This document shows, piece by piece, positions 16,367-25,356 of a stretch of DNA of 64,000 bases. The translations under genes and the position numbers were made by a program. Numbering within the stretch: the stretch's first letter is position 1; each line of letters begins with the position of its first letter. Source of the DNA: CAZIBG01 sp964536985 (GTDB lineage Bacteria; Patescibacteriota; Saccharimonadia; Saccharimonadales; AWTP1-31); the NCBI GenBank assembly GCA_964536985.1, contig CAZIBG010000004.1, positions 1 to 64,000 on the forward strand, given 5' to 3'. Below the pieces are notes generated by a model, which was not told the DNA's origin, ran no database searches, and saw only the letters and a program-made list of their open reading frames with translations.

Positions 16367-17464
16367 TTAGATGTCTTCAACTGTGGTGCCGATTCGACTA
16401 TCGAGTGCTTTGTTTAGCTCTTGAGCTTCGTTGGCTACTTTGTTTCGTTCGGTAAGTATTGATTTGTATTCACTGACTAAGCCTTTGGTCTCTGCAATCA
16501 GGGACCTGAACGGAATCAAACTTTTATTGTAGGTTGCTACGCCAGCATTGTATTCGTCTATCAGGCCTTGGTTTCGCAAGTCATCGAGCCGTTTGCTCTC
16601 GCTGTTGATCGCCGTCTGCTGGGTGTCTAACTGGGCATTGTTGGCGGTAATGCTCTCTTCGATGTTCTTTAGCTGAAGATCTAGTTCGGCGACTCGGTCC
16701 TTACGTTTCTTAAACTCATTTTTGTAGCCAGCAGCATAGGTAACAATGGCAGATCTATTACTGAAATATTTGGTGTAGTACTGTTCTAAATCGGATGGCA
16801 ACGAAGAAACCTCTGTGGCTAGAATAGAGTGTAGTTCGTTAGTGACATCGGCTTTATTGTCTTGGTAGAGTTTAATCTTATCTTTTATGTCTTGATCGGT
16901 TACTTTGCTGTAAGCAGCGTTAACCATGTCGGTTACGCGTTTCTTTTCCTGAAACCCAAGTCTAGCATATGCTGCGTGGAGCATTTCATGCGCGGCCGTT
17001 ACCTCTTCTACGCCCGCCAGACGGGCATCATCTACCTTGAGCAGGAAAATACCCTCTGCCGGCTTAAAGCATCCTAGTACTACTGAAGTCTCTCCTTCCT
17101 CACAGCTTATATAAAATGCCTCTTTGCCCTGAACTTGGGGTTTTTGAAGATAGAAAATTTTTCTGCCAAGGTTAGTCATTGAAGTATTGGTGGCAAGTTG
17201 AGTTGCGGCAACAGTTGGAGTGTAGTTACGTAGCCCCCACCAGTCCATAATATTCTGCTTCTGAATAAAAAGACCTGTTAGGATGGCGATAACAATCAAA
17301 TACGAAAGGTAGCGTTTCCATCGTGATTTTTTATGACGCTGATCTACAGGAGGCTGTTCGGGCATTGTGTCCAAGGGTGCAGATTCGATAGCACCAATTG
17401 GTGCTACTGTAGTCGCTTTTGGTTGTTCGGTGGGCTTGATTTCGATAGGCTGATATGGCTGCAT
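16367..17464 (-). CDS. Membrane-anchored HExxH protein with coiled coil
   Basis: 365 aa from the ATG at 17464. A Pro-rich cytoplasmic N-terminus (1-45) is followed by a single membrane helix (~52-66) and an exported region. This has two Cys (ISCEEGE and LGCFKP) and a zincin-type HExxH (TAAHEMLHAAYARLG, H159 to H163). The C-terminal ~200 residues are Lys/Glu/Gln-rich and probably coiled coil. The family is not recognised; a zinc peptidase is inferred from the motif alone and the third ligand is not assigned. The frame also has an ATG at 17479, but this overlaps the TATAAT at 17471-17476, which ends 6 nt before 17464. It sits just after clpC. Confidence 0.7.
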   Translation of the reverse strand: MQPYQPIEIKPTEQPKATTVAPIGAIESAPLDTMPEQPPVDQRHKKSRWKRYLSYLIVIAILTGLFIQKQNIMDWWGLRNYTPTVAATQLATNTSMTNLGRKIFYLQKPQVQGKEAFYISCEEGETSVVLGCFKPAEGIFLLKVDDARLAGVEEVTAAHEMLHAAYARLGFQEKKRVTDMVNAAYSKVTDQDIKDKIKLYQDNKADVTNELHSILATEVSSLPSDLEQYYTKYFSNRSAIVTYAAGYKNEFKKRKDRVAELDLQLKNIEESITANNAQLDTQQTAINSESKRLDDLRNQGLIDEYNAGVATYNKSLIPFRSLIAETKGLVSEYKSILTERNKVANEAQELNKALDSRIGTTVEDI

Positions 17465-17470
17465 GAATTC

Positions 17471-17476
17471 ATTATA
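17471..17476 (-). promoter_or_regulatory. -10 element of the HExxH protein gene
   Basis: TATAAT preceded by ATG and ending 6 nt before the ATG at 17464; it decides the start and implies a leaderless mRNA. Confidence 0.55.
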
Positions 17477-17504
17477 CATGAGCTCTTTGATGAGTTCTTA
17501 GCCT

Positions 17505-19976
17505 CTATTCTGTTGCAGTGCTGTAGGTGAGCTCATCGTCTTTGACGCCGACTTTGACGATGCTGCCCTTGTGATATGTCTCATCCAGAATTCCTCCGGC
17601 GATTACATCTTCGATGGTATCTTGAATCAATCGACGCATTGGCCGAACTCCGTTACTGGCATCGTAGCCTCGTTTGAGTAAGTGTTTTTTGGCGGCAGCG
17701 TTAACGTTTAAGACGATACCATGTTTTACCAAACGCTCACTCAGCTCATCGAGCTGTAAGTCTAGAATGCGCATTACATTGTCTTTGGTTAGGGCTCGGA
17801 AGACGATGACTTTATCAATACGGTTTAGCAGTTCCGGACGCATTAACTTCTTAAGTTCATCGTGGACTTTGTCTTTGTTCCTATTGTGTAGACTCTCTAG
17901 ATCTTTCTTGTCTCCGGCGCTAGTGGTTTGGAAGCCAAGTGAGGCTTCTTTCTGTAACTTATCGGCACCAACATTGCTGGTCATGATGACAATAGTGTTA
18001 CTGAAGTCGATCTTGCGACCCTTGGCGTCGCTTAATACACCATCTTCTAGTATCTGAAGTAGCACATTAAATACTTCGGGATGAGCCTTCTCTATCTCGT
18101 CAAACAAAATCAAACTGTATGGCTGACGTCGGATCTTATCGGTTAATTGTCCACCTTCGTCATAACCCACGTAACCAGCAGGCGCTCCCACTAGACGTGA
18201 GACGTTGTGTCGCTCACTAAATTCACTCATATCTATCTTGATGAGAGCATCTTTGCTTCCAAAATACTGATCAGCTATTACTCTTGCTAGTTCTGTCTTA
18301 CCAACACCCGTAGGCCCTAAGAATATAAATGAACCGATCGGTCGTTTGGCATTGCTTATTCCGGATCGACTTCGTCGAATCGCTCGAGATACTGCTTCTA
18401 CAGACTCGTCCTGACCGATAATATGTTTGCCAATAGTTTTTTCAAGAGCAAGTAGATACTTTGCCTCGGAACGAATTACGCGCTGCATAGGTATACCTGT
18501 CATCTTGGCGACTACATCGGCAACTTGATCACTGGTCATAACGAGCTTTTTAGTGGTTCCACTGGTAGCTTGTAGCTTCTTAAGTTCCTCTTCTATTTGG
18601 CTGGCGCGCGTTTTGGAGCGTGCTGCTTTTTCGTAATCTTCTGCTTCTACGGCATCTTCTATGCGTGTTTCCACTACCTTAAGCTCTCGTTGTAAGTTAC
18701 GAATTTCTGGTGGCGTCTTGCCTTTGCCGACACGTAAATGAGCAGCCGTCTCGTCCATAAGGTCAATCGCCTTGTCTGGCATAAAACGGTCGTTAATATA
18801 ACGTTCCGAGAGTGTTACAACATCGCTCAGTACCTCGTCTGAAATTGATACTCCATGGAATTCTTCGTAGTGTTTGCGAAGACCTTTAAGTATAGATAGT
18901 GTCTCGGCAGCGGTGGTTTCCGGTACGGTGATTGGCTGGAATCGTCGTTCAAGCGCGGCATCTTTTTCGATGTGCTTAGTGTACTCAACAGTAGTCGTGG
19001 CACCGATGAGCTGAATCTTACCGCGTGCAAGTGCTGGCTTAAGGATATTTCCTGCGTCGACAGCTCCTTCTGCGGATCCGGCACCTACGATCAAGTGAAG
19101 TTCATCGATAAAGACGATGGTATTTTTGTTCTCTTCCAGTTCGGCCATTACTTTTTTGAGTCGCTCTTCGAACTCACCACGATACTTTGTGCCTGCAATC
19201 ATGCCGGCAAGATCAAGCATAACGATTCTTTTGTCTATTAAACTGTCTGGAACATCTTCGGTGACAATGCGCTGGGCAAGTCCTTCTACAATAGCCGTCT
19301 TACCGACACCCGGTTCACCAATCAATACAGGATTGTTCTTTGTTCGGCGATTAAGAATAGTAATAACGCGGGCAATTTGCTTATCACGTCCGACAACGGG
19401 ATCGAGCTTGGAGTTTCGTGCTTCGGCTGTAAGATCAGTTCCAAAAAAGTCCAGAGCGGTCTTACGTTGCTTCTTTCCCCGACGCTTAGAAGTGCCGCTG
19501 ACGCCTGCATCATCTTGTTGACGGTTCATGAACTGTTCAAGCTCAGCCGTCAGGCCACCAACATTAATATTCATGTCCTTAAGAAGGATGGTGGCACGGG
19601 CATTCTTTTGTGACAAAATGCTATACAAAATATGCTCAGTACCGCAGTAGTCTTGGGTAAAATCTTGAGCAACATCATAGGCCATTTTAAGAGTCAGCTT
19701 GGCGGTTTCGCTCAACCCCTTGGCACTGGCATTAACGACGATGGTTTTGGGAGTGAGGTTAAGTGCTAAGCGAGCTCGATCAAGTGTAACACCTGCACCC
19801 TCAAGAAGCTTGGCGCCCATGCTATTATCTTGGGCAAGTACGCCAAGTAGAAGATGCTCGGTGCCGATATATGCACTGCCAAAACTACGCGCAATAGCAT
19901 CTGCATGCTTAAGGCTTTGCAGCGCATTGTCTGTTAAGTGGTTTAAGAACTCTTGGAAGTCTGGTGATTCTTGCAT
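17505..19976 (-). CDS. clpC: AAA+ unfoldase ClpC
   Basis: Hsp100 unfoldase that feeds substrates to ClpP. 823 aa: Clp-N double repeat (~1-145), AAA-1 with Walker A GEPGVGKT, a middle region with a UVR-type coiled coil (EAEDYEKAARSKTRASQIEEEL), AAA-2 with Walker A GPTGVGKTE, and a C-terminal D2-small domain. The UVR region and the absence of a long ClpB-type M-domain favour ClpC over ClpB. Strong Shine-Dalgarno AAGGAGGA. Preceded by a CIRCE operator overlapping its own promoter, shared in type with clpP. Confidence 0.96.
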   Translation of the reverse strand: MQESPDFQEFLNHLTDNALQSLKHADAIARSFGSAYIGTEHLLLGVLAQDNSMGAKLLEGAGVTLDRARLALNLTPKTIVVNASAKGLSETAKLTLKMAYDVAQDFTQDYCGTEHILYSILSQKNARATILLKDMNINVGGLTAELEQFMNRQQDDAGVSGTSKRRGKKQRKTALDFFGTDLTAEARNSKLDPVVGRDKQIARVITILNRRTKNNPVLIGEPGVGKTAIVEGLAQRIVTEDVPDSLIDKRIVMLDLAGMIAGTKYRGEFEERLKKVMAELEENKNTIVFIDELHLIVGAGSAEGAVDAGNILKPALARGKIQLIGATTTVEYTKHIEKDAALERRFQPITVPETTAAETLSILKGLRKHYEEFHGVSISDEVLSDVVTLSERYINDRFMPDKAIDLMDETAAHLRVGKGKTPPEIRNLQRELKVVETRIEDAVEAEDYEKAARSKTRASQIEEELKKLQATSGTTKKLVMTSDQVADVVAKMTGIPMQRVIRSEAKYLLALEKTIGKHIIGQDESVEAVSRAIRRSRSGISNAKRPIGSFIFLGPTGVGKTELARVIADQYFGSKDALIKIDMSEFSERHNVSRLVGAPAGYVGYDEGGQLTDKIRRQPYSLILFDEIEKAHPEVFNVLLQILEDGVLSDAKGRKIDFSNTIVIMTSNVGADKLQKEASLGFQTTSAGDKKDLESLHNRNKDKVHDELKKLMRPELLNRIDKVIVFRALTKDNVMRILDLQLDELSERLVKHGIVLNVNAAAKKHLLKRGYDASNGVRPMRRLIQDTIEDVIAGGILDETYHKGSIVKVGVKDDELTYSTATE

Positions 19977-20014
19977 AGCATTCCTCCTTGCGAGGTATTA
20001 AAGTCGCTATAACC

Positions 20015-20043
20015 AGAATATCAAATTGGCACTCAGCGTGCAA
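20015..20043 (-). promoter_or_regulatory. clpC promoter
   Basis: -35 TTGCAC (20038-20043) inside the CIRCE spacer, 17 nt, -10 TATTCT (20015-20020) with an extended TGA just upstream. The 5' UTR would be ~30 nt and carries the Shine-Dalgarno. Confidence 0.75.
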
Positions 20044-20052
20044 GAGTGCTAG
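20026..20052. promoter_or_regulatory. CIRCE-type operator (HrcA site) of clpC
   Basis: TTGGCACTC-N9-GAGTGCTAG: 9-nt arms, 9-nt spacer, with mismatch pairing only near the outer end. It fills the gap between the nusA stop (20055) and the clpC promoter. Confidence 0.85.
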
Positions 20053-20054
20053 TA

Positions 20055-21224
20055 CTAAGCCTCTTTTGAGTCTTCGCCGTGCTCTTCGATGGCATCAAGT
20101 AGGCTGCTTTCGAGCTGTTCCTTGCGCTTAATTTTCGGTGCAGCTTTAGGCTCGGCGTTTTGCTGTGGTGCTTCTTGAGCTTTTGGTTCTTCAGGTGTGA
20201 TATCAATGTCGTAACCGGTAAGTTTGCTTGCTAAGCGTACGTTCTGGCCACCTTTTCCGATAGCAACACTCAGTTGGTCTTCTGGGACGACAACAGTTGC
20301 CTTCTTTTCTTCTTCACGAAGAGTAACCTTAGTTACCTTCGTTGGGTTTAGGGCATTGGTGATGTACGTGATTGGGTCGGCATCAAAGACGATGATGTCG
20401 ATCTTTTCCTGCTCGCCGATTTCGCTCATGACCGCGTTTACACGGGTACCGTGGCCCCCGACAAAGGTTCCGACTGGGTCTACACCTTGAATGCTGCTAG
20501 AAACAGCGATTTTACTGCGGACGCCTGCCTCGCGGGCAATGTTCTCGATTTTTACTGAACCATTATCCATTTCGGGTACTTCGTTGCGGAAAAGGTGCTC
20601 GACAAATGTAGCATTTCCGCGGCTGACGACAAGTTGAGGTCCACGGAAGCCGCGCTCTACGTCCTTGAGGAAAACTTTGAGGCGTTGGCCTGGGTAGTAA
20701 CGCTCACCCTGGATTTGCTCGCTTTTAGGCATAATACCCTGAGCTTTACCTAGATCTATGCGGACAATCATGCCTTCGACACGAGAAACTAAACCGTTAA
20801 TCACAGTTCCGATTTTGTCGTCGTATTCGGCCATAACGATTTCGCGCTCAGCTTCACGAAGTCGCTGCAAGATAACTTGTTTAGCGGTCTGAGCAGCAAC
20901 ACGTCCAAAGTCCTCAACTTTTTCGTGGATTTCTACCATCTCACCGATAGCTGCATTCTTGCGGATGACTTGCGCTTGTCCCAGTTCGATCTCGAAGTTT
21001 GGATCACCAACACGCTCAACAACTTCTTTGCTGACGTAAGCGTCAACATCACCATTGTTAAGATTCATAGTAACGCGTACTTCTTGTTCGCGATCTCCGT
21101 AGTCACGGCGATAAGCAGCAGCAAGTGCTTGCTCAACAATCTCTTGGACGGCCTCTTCTGGTAAGTTCTTTTCTTCAGCAATAGTCTTAACTGCTACAGC
21201 CAAACCTTTCATATCTAGTTCCAT
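20055..21224 (-). CDS. nusA: Transcription termination/antitermination factor NusA
   Basis: RNA polymerase-associated factor promoting pausing and intrinsic termination. 389 aa: N-terminal NusA domain (ALAAAYRRDYGDREQEVRV), S1 domain (~130-200, GTVINGLVSRVEGMIVRIDLGKAQGIMP), KH1 (GTFVGGHGTRVNAVMSEIGEQEKIDII) and KH2 (VAIGKGGQNVRLASKLTGYDIDI), then a short charged tail and no acidic repeats. Shine-Dalgarno AAGGAG. It stands alone here: no rimP or infB adjoins it, unlike many bacteria. Its promoter is followed by a terminator-like hairpin in the 5' UTR. Confidence 0.96.
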   Translation of the reverse strand: MELDMKGLAVAVKTIAEEKNLPEEAVQEIVEQALAAAYRRDYGDREQEVRVTMNLNNGDVDAYVSKEVVERVGDPNFEIELGQAQVIRKNAAIGEMVEIHEKVEDFGRVAAQTAKQVILQRLREAEREIVMAEYDDKIGTVINGLVSRVEGMIVRIDLGKAQGIMPKSEQIQGERYYPGQRLKVFLKDVERGFRGPQLVVSRGNATFVEHLFRNEVPEMDNGSVKIENIAREAGVRSKIAVSSSIQGVDPVGTFVGGHGTRVNAVMSEIGEQEKIDIIVFDADPITYITNALNPTKVTKVTLREEEKKATVVVPEDQLSVAIGKGGQNVRLASKLTGYDIDITPEEPKAQEAPQQNAEPKAAPKIKRKEQLESSLLDAIEEHGEDSKEA

Positions 21225-21249
21225 AATAATTCTCCTTGTCTTTTATACT

Positions 21250-21275
21250 AAAAAATCCGACCTGGAATGGCCGGA
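21250..21275 (-). terminator. Terminator-like hairpin in the nusA 5' UTR
   Basis: Minus strand: stem TCCGGCC / GGTCGGA (7 pairs with one G-U), loop ATTCCA, followed by six Ts. It lies between the nusA promoter and its ribosome binding site. Confidence 0.65.
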
Positions 21276-21287
21276 AACGATATTAGT

Positions 21288-21316
21288 ATTATATCTCAGT
21301 ATTCAAGACTTGGCAA
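21288..21316 (-). promoter_or_regulatory. nusA promoter
   Basis: TTGCCA (21311-21316), 17 nt, TATAAT (21288-21293): close to the sigma-70 consensus. It gives a ~57 nt 5' UTR that includes the hairpin at 21256-21275. Confidence 0.75.
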
Positions 21317-21341
21317 TGACTTACCAGTTCTGTCCGCCAGA

Positions 21342-21350
21342 TGCTACACT
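21342..21350 (+). promoter_or_regulatory. Extended -10 promoter of the M1 aminopeptidase gene
   Basis: TGC followed by TACACT (21345-21350), an extended -10, ending 7 nt before the ATG at 21358. No clear -35. Confidence 0.5.
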
Positions 21351-21357
21351 TGAATGA

Positions 21358-23937
21358 ATGAAGAATATTATACGTTTATACAGCCTATTCCAACCAACAC
21401 ACTACGATCTGGAAATTGTTCCGAACAAAGACACAATGACCTTTTCGGGGACCGTTATCATTACTGGTCAGAAAGTCGGTCGTCCAAGTAAGCGAATTAC
21501 CCTCCATCAGAAAGAACTCAAAGTAACATCAGCTAAACTTGAGCACCATTCTAAGCAGGGTGTCCAGGAAATAAGCCTTGATCGCATCAACCTTCATAAC
21601 GGGTCAAACGAAGTGCGACTACATAGTGATCAGAATCTTAATGCTGGTAAATACACCATCACCTTATCTTTCACCGGTAAAATTAGCACAAACATGCTGG
21701 GCATGTATCCGAGCAACTTTGTCCACGACGGCAAAGCGAAACAACTTATTGCCACGCAGTTCGAGAGCCACCATGCCAGGCGGGCTTTTCCTTGTGTCGA
21801 TGAGCCAGAAGCAAAGGCCACATTTCAATTAACGCTTACTGTTCCCAAGGGAGAAGTTGCACTTTCCAATACACCTGCAGAAAAAACTTCCAAAGCTTCC
21901 GGTCTCCCCGGCTTCGTTCGCACCACCTTTGAAGTAACACCAAAAATGAGCACCTACTTGTTGGCATTCGTATATGGCGAAATGCATTACTTTGAAGTCG
22001 CTACTAAGAGCGGTATTGCTGTACGGAGCTGGTCAAGTGTTGCTCGTCCTAAGGAGCAGCTAGAATATTCTGCTCGTGAGGGGGCACGGTTGCTAGACTT
22101 TTATGCTGAGTATTACGGTATCCCTTACCCACTAGCAAAACTTGATCAAGTTGCGCTACCTGATTTTGATGCGGGCGCTATGGAAAACTGGGGCTTAGTG
22201 ACATACCGAGAGATTGCATTACTGGCCGACCCAACTAATCCTTCCATCTCACAGGAACAATACGTATCAATCGTTGTTGCCCATGAACTGGCGCATCAGT
22301 GGTTTGGCAACCTGGTTACCATGAAGTGGTGGGATGACCTTTGGTTGAACGAAAGTTTCGCAAGCATTATGGAACACTTAGCACTTGATGCTATTCATCC
22401 TGACTGGCAGCAATGGGAGATGTATACTGCCACTGACATCCCTAGTACCACCTCAAGAGACATTTACCGTGATATCCAGCCAGTTGGTGTCGAGATCAAT
22501 GACGTGGAGCTGATAGAAACCGCCTTCGACCCAGGAATCGTTTATGCCAAAGGTGGTCGCTTAATCAAGATGCTCCGTGAGTATATTGGAGATAAAGACT
22601 TTTCTGCTGCTCTGAAGGTCTACTTCACAAAACATAGTTACGGAAATACATCTCGCGAGGACTTGTGGAGCGCCATGAGCGAAGTTAGCGGCAAAGACAT
22701 ACACGCACTCATGACGCCATGGCTCACCAAGCCGGGCCTTCCAGTTGTACTAATCGATCAAGACGGTTCAGAGATACGGTTATCTCAGAAGCGCTTTGCA
22801 CTTGACGAGGACAATAGCGAATCTCTCTGGCCGGTTCCACTACTGACCGATACGCCAACTAGCGAAGACATATTAACCACCAGGACGGCTAAGATATCTA
22901 TAAGTGGCAATAAATATGCTCTCTTTAACCAATTCGGTAGCGGTCATTACATTGCACAGTACGCATCACCTAAACATCGTTCTTACATTGCTGATCAGAT
23001 CGAAGCTGGAGAATTACCAGTAGAAGCCAGGATAAACATCCTTAATGATATGTTGCTACTTGCACGTCGGGGGGATAGCCCATTAACTGACGCTCTTGAA
23101 CTTGTCGTTCGCATGAAGAAAGAAGATCGCGATAATGTATGGGGTTTAATGGCTCGAGCGCTCGGAAGTGCAGGACAACTTACAGAAGGTGATGACTCGA
23201 CTGATGACGCATTAAAGCAGATTCGACATGACCTAGCGCAAGATATATATGAGTCACTAGGCTGGGATGATGCTGACGGCGATGATATGAATACTAAGCA
23301 GCTACGACACACTGCCTTGGCCTTTATGGTTGGTAGCGAAGACACAAAAGTGATTGCCGAGGCTAAGAAACGCTACAGCGATGCAAAAGATCTTAATAGC
23401 ATCGATGCTGAGATCCGAGGCACTATCTTAGTGGCACATATTCGTCATGGCAGCGAATCAGATGCACTTGAACTGCTAGATCAATACGAAGCTGCCGCTC
23501 CAGACCTGCAGCATGACATTGCTAGCGCACTAGCAAGTACAAGAGATCCAGTATTGGCAAAGAAGATCATGAGTAAAGCATTCGGTCCAAAGGGTATTGT
23601 ACGTGACCAAGATGTTATGCGCTGGCTGGTTATCTTCCTCCGCAATCATTATATCCGCGAGACATCTTGGGCTTACTTGGTAGATAACTTTGAGTGGTTC
23701 GATGCTGTTCTGAGTCCAGGTAAACAGTATGATTACCTACCGACGTATTGTGCGAGCATGATTACGACTCTTGAGTGGAAGAAGAAGTACGATAAATTAT
23801 TTGAACCACTTAAGTCACGCAAAGAGTTACAGAAGAATATCTTAATTGGTGAATCAGATATTGCGGCGCGTATAGCATGGCGTAATCGTGACGAAGCAAA
23901 GATTAAAAAGTTCCTAACTGACTACACTGCTAAATAG
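21358..23937 (+). CDS. M1 family zinc aminopeptidase
   Basis: Zinc-dependent aminopeptidase releasing N-terminal residues from peptides; likely used for peptide nutrition. 859 aa with the exopeptidase motif GAMEN (273-277) and zinc site HELAH (309-313) plus E332 in WLNESFAS. A long helical ERAP1-like C-terminal domain (~530-859) makes it resemble the eukaryotic/puromycin-sensitive type more than E. coli PepN. No signal peptide, so it is probably cytoplasmic. The ATG at 21358 follows an extended -10 by 7 nt. Its 3' end overlaps the convergent yraN by 8 nt. Confidence 0.95.
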   Translation: MKNIIRLYSLFQPTHYDLEIVPNKDTMTFSGTVIITGQKVGRPSKRITLHQKELKVTSAKLEHHSKQGVQEISLDRINLHNGSNEVRLHSDQNLNAGKYTITLSFTGKISTNMLGMYPSNFVHDGKAKQLIATQFESHHARRAFPCVDEPEAKATFQLTLTVPKGEVALSNTPAEKTSKASGLPGFVRTTFEVTPKMSTYLLAFVYGEMHYFEVATKSGIAVRSWSSVARPKEQLEYSAREGARLLDFYAEYYGIPYPLAKLDQVALPDFDAGAMENWGLVTYREIALLADPTNPSISQEQYVSIVVAHELAHQWFGNLVTMKWWDDLWLNESFASIMEHLALDAIHPDWQQWEMYTATDIPSTTSRDIYRDIQPVGVEINDVELIETAFDPGIVYAKGGRLIKMLREYIGDKDFSAALKVYFTKHSYGNTSREDLWSAMSEVSGKDIHALMTPWLTKPGLPVVLIDQDGSEIRLSQKRFALDEDNSESLWPVPLLTDTPTSEDILTTRTAKISISGNKYALFNQFGSGHYIAQYASPKHRSYIADQIEAGELPVEARINILNDMLLLARRGDSPLTDALELVVRMKKEDRDNVWGLMARALGSAGQLTEGDDSTDDALKQIRHDLAQDIYESLGWDDADGDDMNTKQLRHTALAFMVGSEDTKVIAEAKKRYSDAKDLNSIDAEIRGTILVAHIRHGSESDALELLDQYEAAAPDLQHDIASALASTRDPVLAKKIMSKAFGPKGIVRDQDVMRWLVIFLRNHYIRETSWAYLVDNFEWFDAVLSPGKQYDYLPTYCASMITTLEWKKKYDKLFEPLKSRKELQKNILIGESDIAARIAWRNRDEAKIKKFLTDYTAK

Positions 23938-24268
23938 TTACAAGATCAGTAACAGCAAACCCTTTTCCCGAAACTGCAATGGCTGCTAATTCATAATCAC
24001 CTGACCAGGAGTGTCTTTGTACCCAACTTTCGGCTGCACGCGTCATCTGCGAGAGCTTTCGAGCCGTAATATACTCAAGGCCAGAACCGCTAATGCTATT
24101 GGTGCGGTACTTTACTTCTACAAAATATATAACGTTGCTTCTCTTGGTTACAAGATCAATCTCACACCACTTGGTCCGCCAGTTTTGTTCAATAATCCTA
24201 TATCCTTCGTTCACAAGATAGGTGGCTGCAGCAGCTTCTGCTTGTCGGCCAATAGAAAAGCTTGTCAC
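23930..24268 (-). CDS. YraN/UPF0102 family protein
   Basis: 112 aa restriction-endonuclease-like fold protein of the YraN family, whose role is poorly defined. Visible motifs are GRQAEAAAATYLVNEGYRIIEQNWR and the nuclease-like core EIDLVTK...VIYFVEVKYR (D, E-x-K). It starts with GTG overlapping the rnhB stop as GTGA, so the two are translationally coupled, the usual rnhB-yraN order. Its last 8 nt overlap the convergent aminopeptidase gene. Confidence 0.88.
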   Translation of the reverse strand: MTSFSIGRQAEAAAATYLVNEGYRIIEQNWRTKWCEIDLVTKRSNVIYFVEVKYRTNSISGSGLEYITARKLSQMTRAAESWVQRHSWSGDYELAAIAVSGKGFAVTDLVTI

Positions 24269-24819
24269 AGAAAAGCCTTAATTGGTTTATAACTCCTGCG
24301 GTGAAGTGGCGTTACGCCGAGTTCCGCGAGTGCAAGACTGTGTTGTTTTGTGCCATAGCCAACATGTTTCTCGAATCCAAAGCCTGGATACTTCTTTGAC
24401 GCCAGTACCATGTAGTAATCTCGTGCAACTTTTGCAAGGATACTTGCAGCACTGACCGCCGGAATAAGATCGTCGGCCTTAACCAATGTACTGGCTGAAC
24501 TATAGTTTGGTAGGAAATCGTAATCTCCATCAATAATTATTGAATCATATGGGACGGTAATCTGTTGGATTGCTCGTCCCATGGCCAGAGCAACCGCTGC
24601 CGTTAGACCCAGGTTATCTACCTCACTTGGTGTTACCCAGCCCAAACCATACGTGGCTGTCTGTTTTATGACTTCCGCTAGCTCCTGGCGACGTTTGGCG
24701 GAAAGTTTTTTAGAGTCCTTAAGACCGGAGATAGGTTGGTTCAGTAGTACCGCACCGGCAACTAGCGGTCCGGCCCAGCATCCACGTCCCACTTCGTCAA
24801 TTCCAACTACTAAATCCAT
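24265..24819 (-). CDS. rnhB: Ribonuclease HII
   Basis: Endonuclease cleaving RNA in RNA-DNA hybrids, including single ribonucleotides. 184 aa from the ATG at 24819, which begins MDLVVGIDEVGRG with the first catalytic Asp-Glu pair; the second acidic site is in SIIIDGDYDF and the third in DDLIPAVSAASILAKVARD, typical of RNase HII. The frame is open to a GTG at 24843, but that lies inside the rplS terminator, so the internal ATG is preferred. Confidence 0.94.
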   Translation of the reverse strand: MDLVVGIDEVGRGCWAGPLVAGAVLLNQPISGLKDSKKLSAKRRQELAEVIKQTATYGLGWVTPSEVDNLGLTAAVALAMGRAIQQITVPYDSIIIDGDYDFLPNYSSASTLVKADDLIPAVSAASILAKVARDYYMVLASKKYPGFGFEKHVGYGTKQHSLALAELGVTPLHRRSYKPIKAFL

Positions 24820-24833
24820 AGATTGATCATAAC

Positions 24834-24865
24834 AAAAAATCACCCCTTACGTTTGTAAGAGGTGA
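24834..24865 (-). terminator. Terminator downstream of rplS
   Basis: Minus strand: stem TCACC-x-CTTAC paired with GTAAG-x-GGTGA, 4-nt loop, followed by six Ts (24834-24839). It separates rplS from rnhB, which would then depend on read-through or a weak promoter. Confidence 0.8.
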
Positions 24866-24885
24866 CTATTTTTGACTTAAAAAGA

Positions 24886-25347
24886 TTATTCGGACTTAGC
24901 TTCGTCGTCAGTGTTAGCTTCTGCCTGAGCGGCTTTTTCCGCTTCAACAATTGCTGCTGCAACGGCTGGATCTTCAGGTATTTCGTTAACATCCTTATCG
25001 AAAGCAACTGCTGCAAGTCGAGCACGCTTACCTGTTCGGTCTCGCATGTAAGTAAGATAGTTTCGACGAACTTTGCTTCGCTTCATGACTTCTACTTTAA
25101 GAACAAGTGGTGAGTGCATAAGGTATGTCTTTTCCACGCCAATACCGCTGGCAACACGACGAACGGTGATGCTTGAGGTTAGGCTGTTCTTTTTGCTGAC
25201 ACGTAATACTAGTCCTTCGAAGATCTGAACACGCTCTTTGGCGCCTTCACGAATCTTCTGATGAACTTTAACGGTGTCTCCAGGACGGACGTCAACGACA
25301 GCGTGTTTTTTATATCGGGCTTCGATTTGTTTTATAACTGATTCCAT
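24886..25347 (-). CDS. rplS: 50S ribosomal protein L19
   Basis: Ribosomal protein L19 at the 30S-50S interface. The canonical core covers ~residues 1-118 (RPGDTVKVHQKIREGAKERVQIFEGLVL...VRRVASGIGVEKTYLMHSP...RRNYLTYMRDRTGKRARL). A further ~35 residues, very rich in Ala/Glu/Asp, extend the C-terminus beyond the usual ~115 aa and are probably disordered. Strong promoter upstream, with the ATG only 9 nt after the -10; terminator downstream, so it is likely monocistronic. Confidence 0.96.
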   Translation of the reverse strand: MESVIKQIEARYKKHAVVDVRPGDTVKVHQKIREGAKERVQIFEGLVLRVSKKNSLTSSITVRRVASGIGVEKTYLMHSPLVLKVEVMKRSKVRRNYLTYMRDRTGKRARLAAVAFDKDVNEIPEDPAVAAAIVEAEKAAQAEANTDDEAKSE

Positions 25348-25356
25348 ATCTAGACA

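Noticed and set aside
19117..19521. Plus-strand ORF of 134 aa antisense to clpC
   Set aside because: Shadow of the clpC AAA domain; low-complexity Ser/Arg composition typical for antisense frames.
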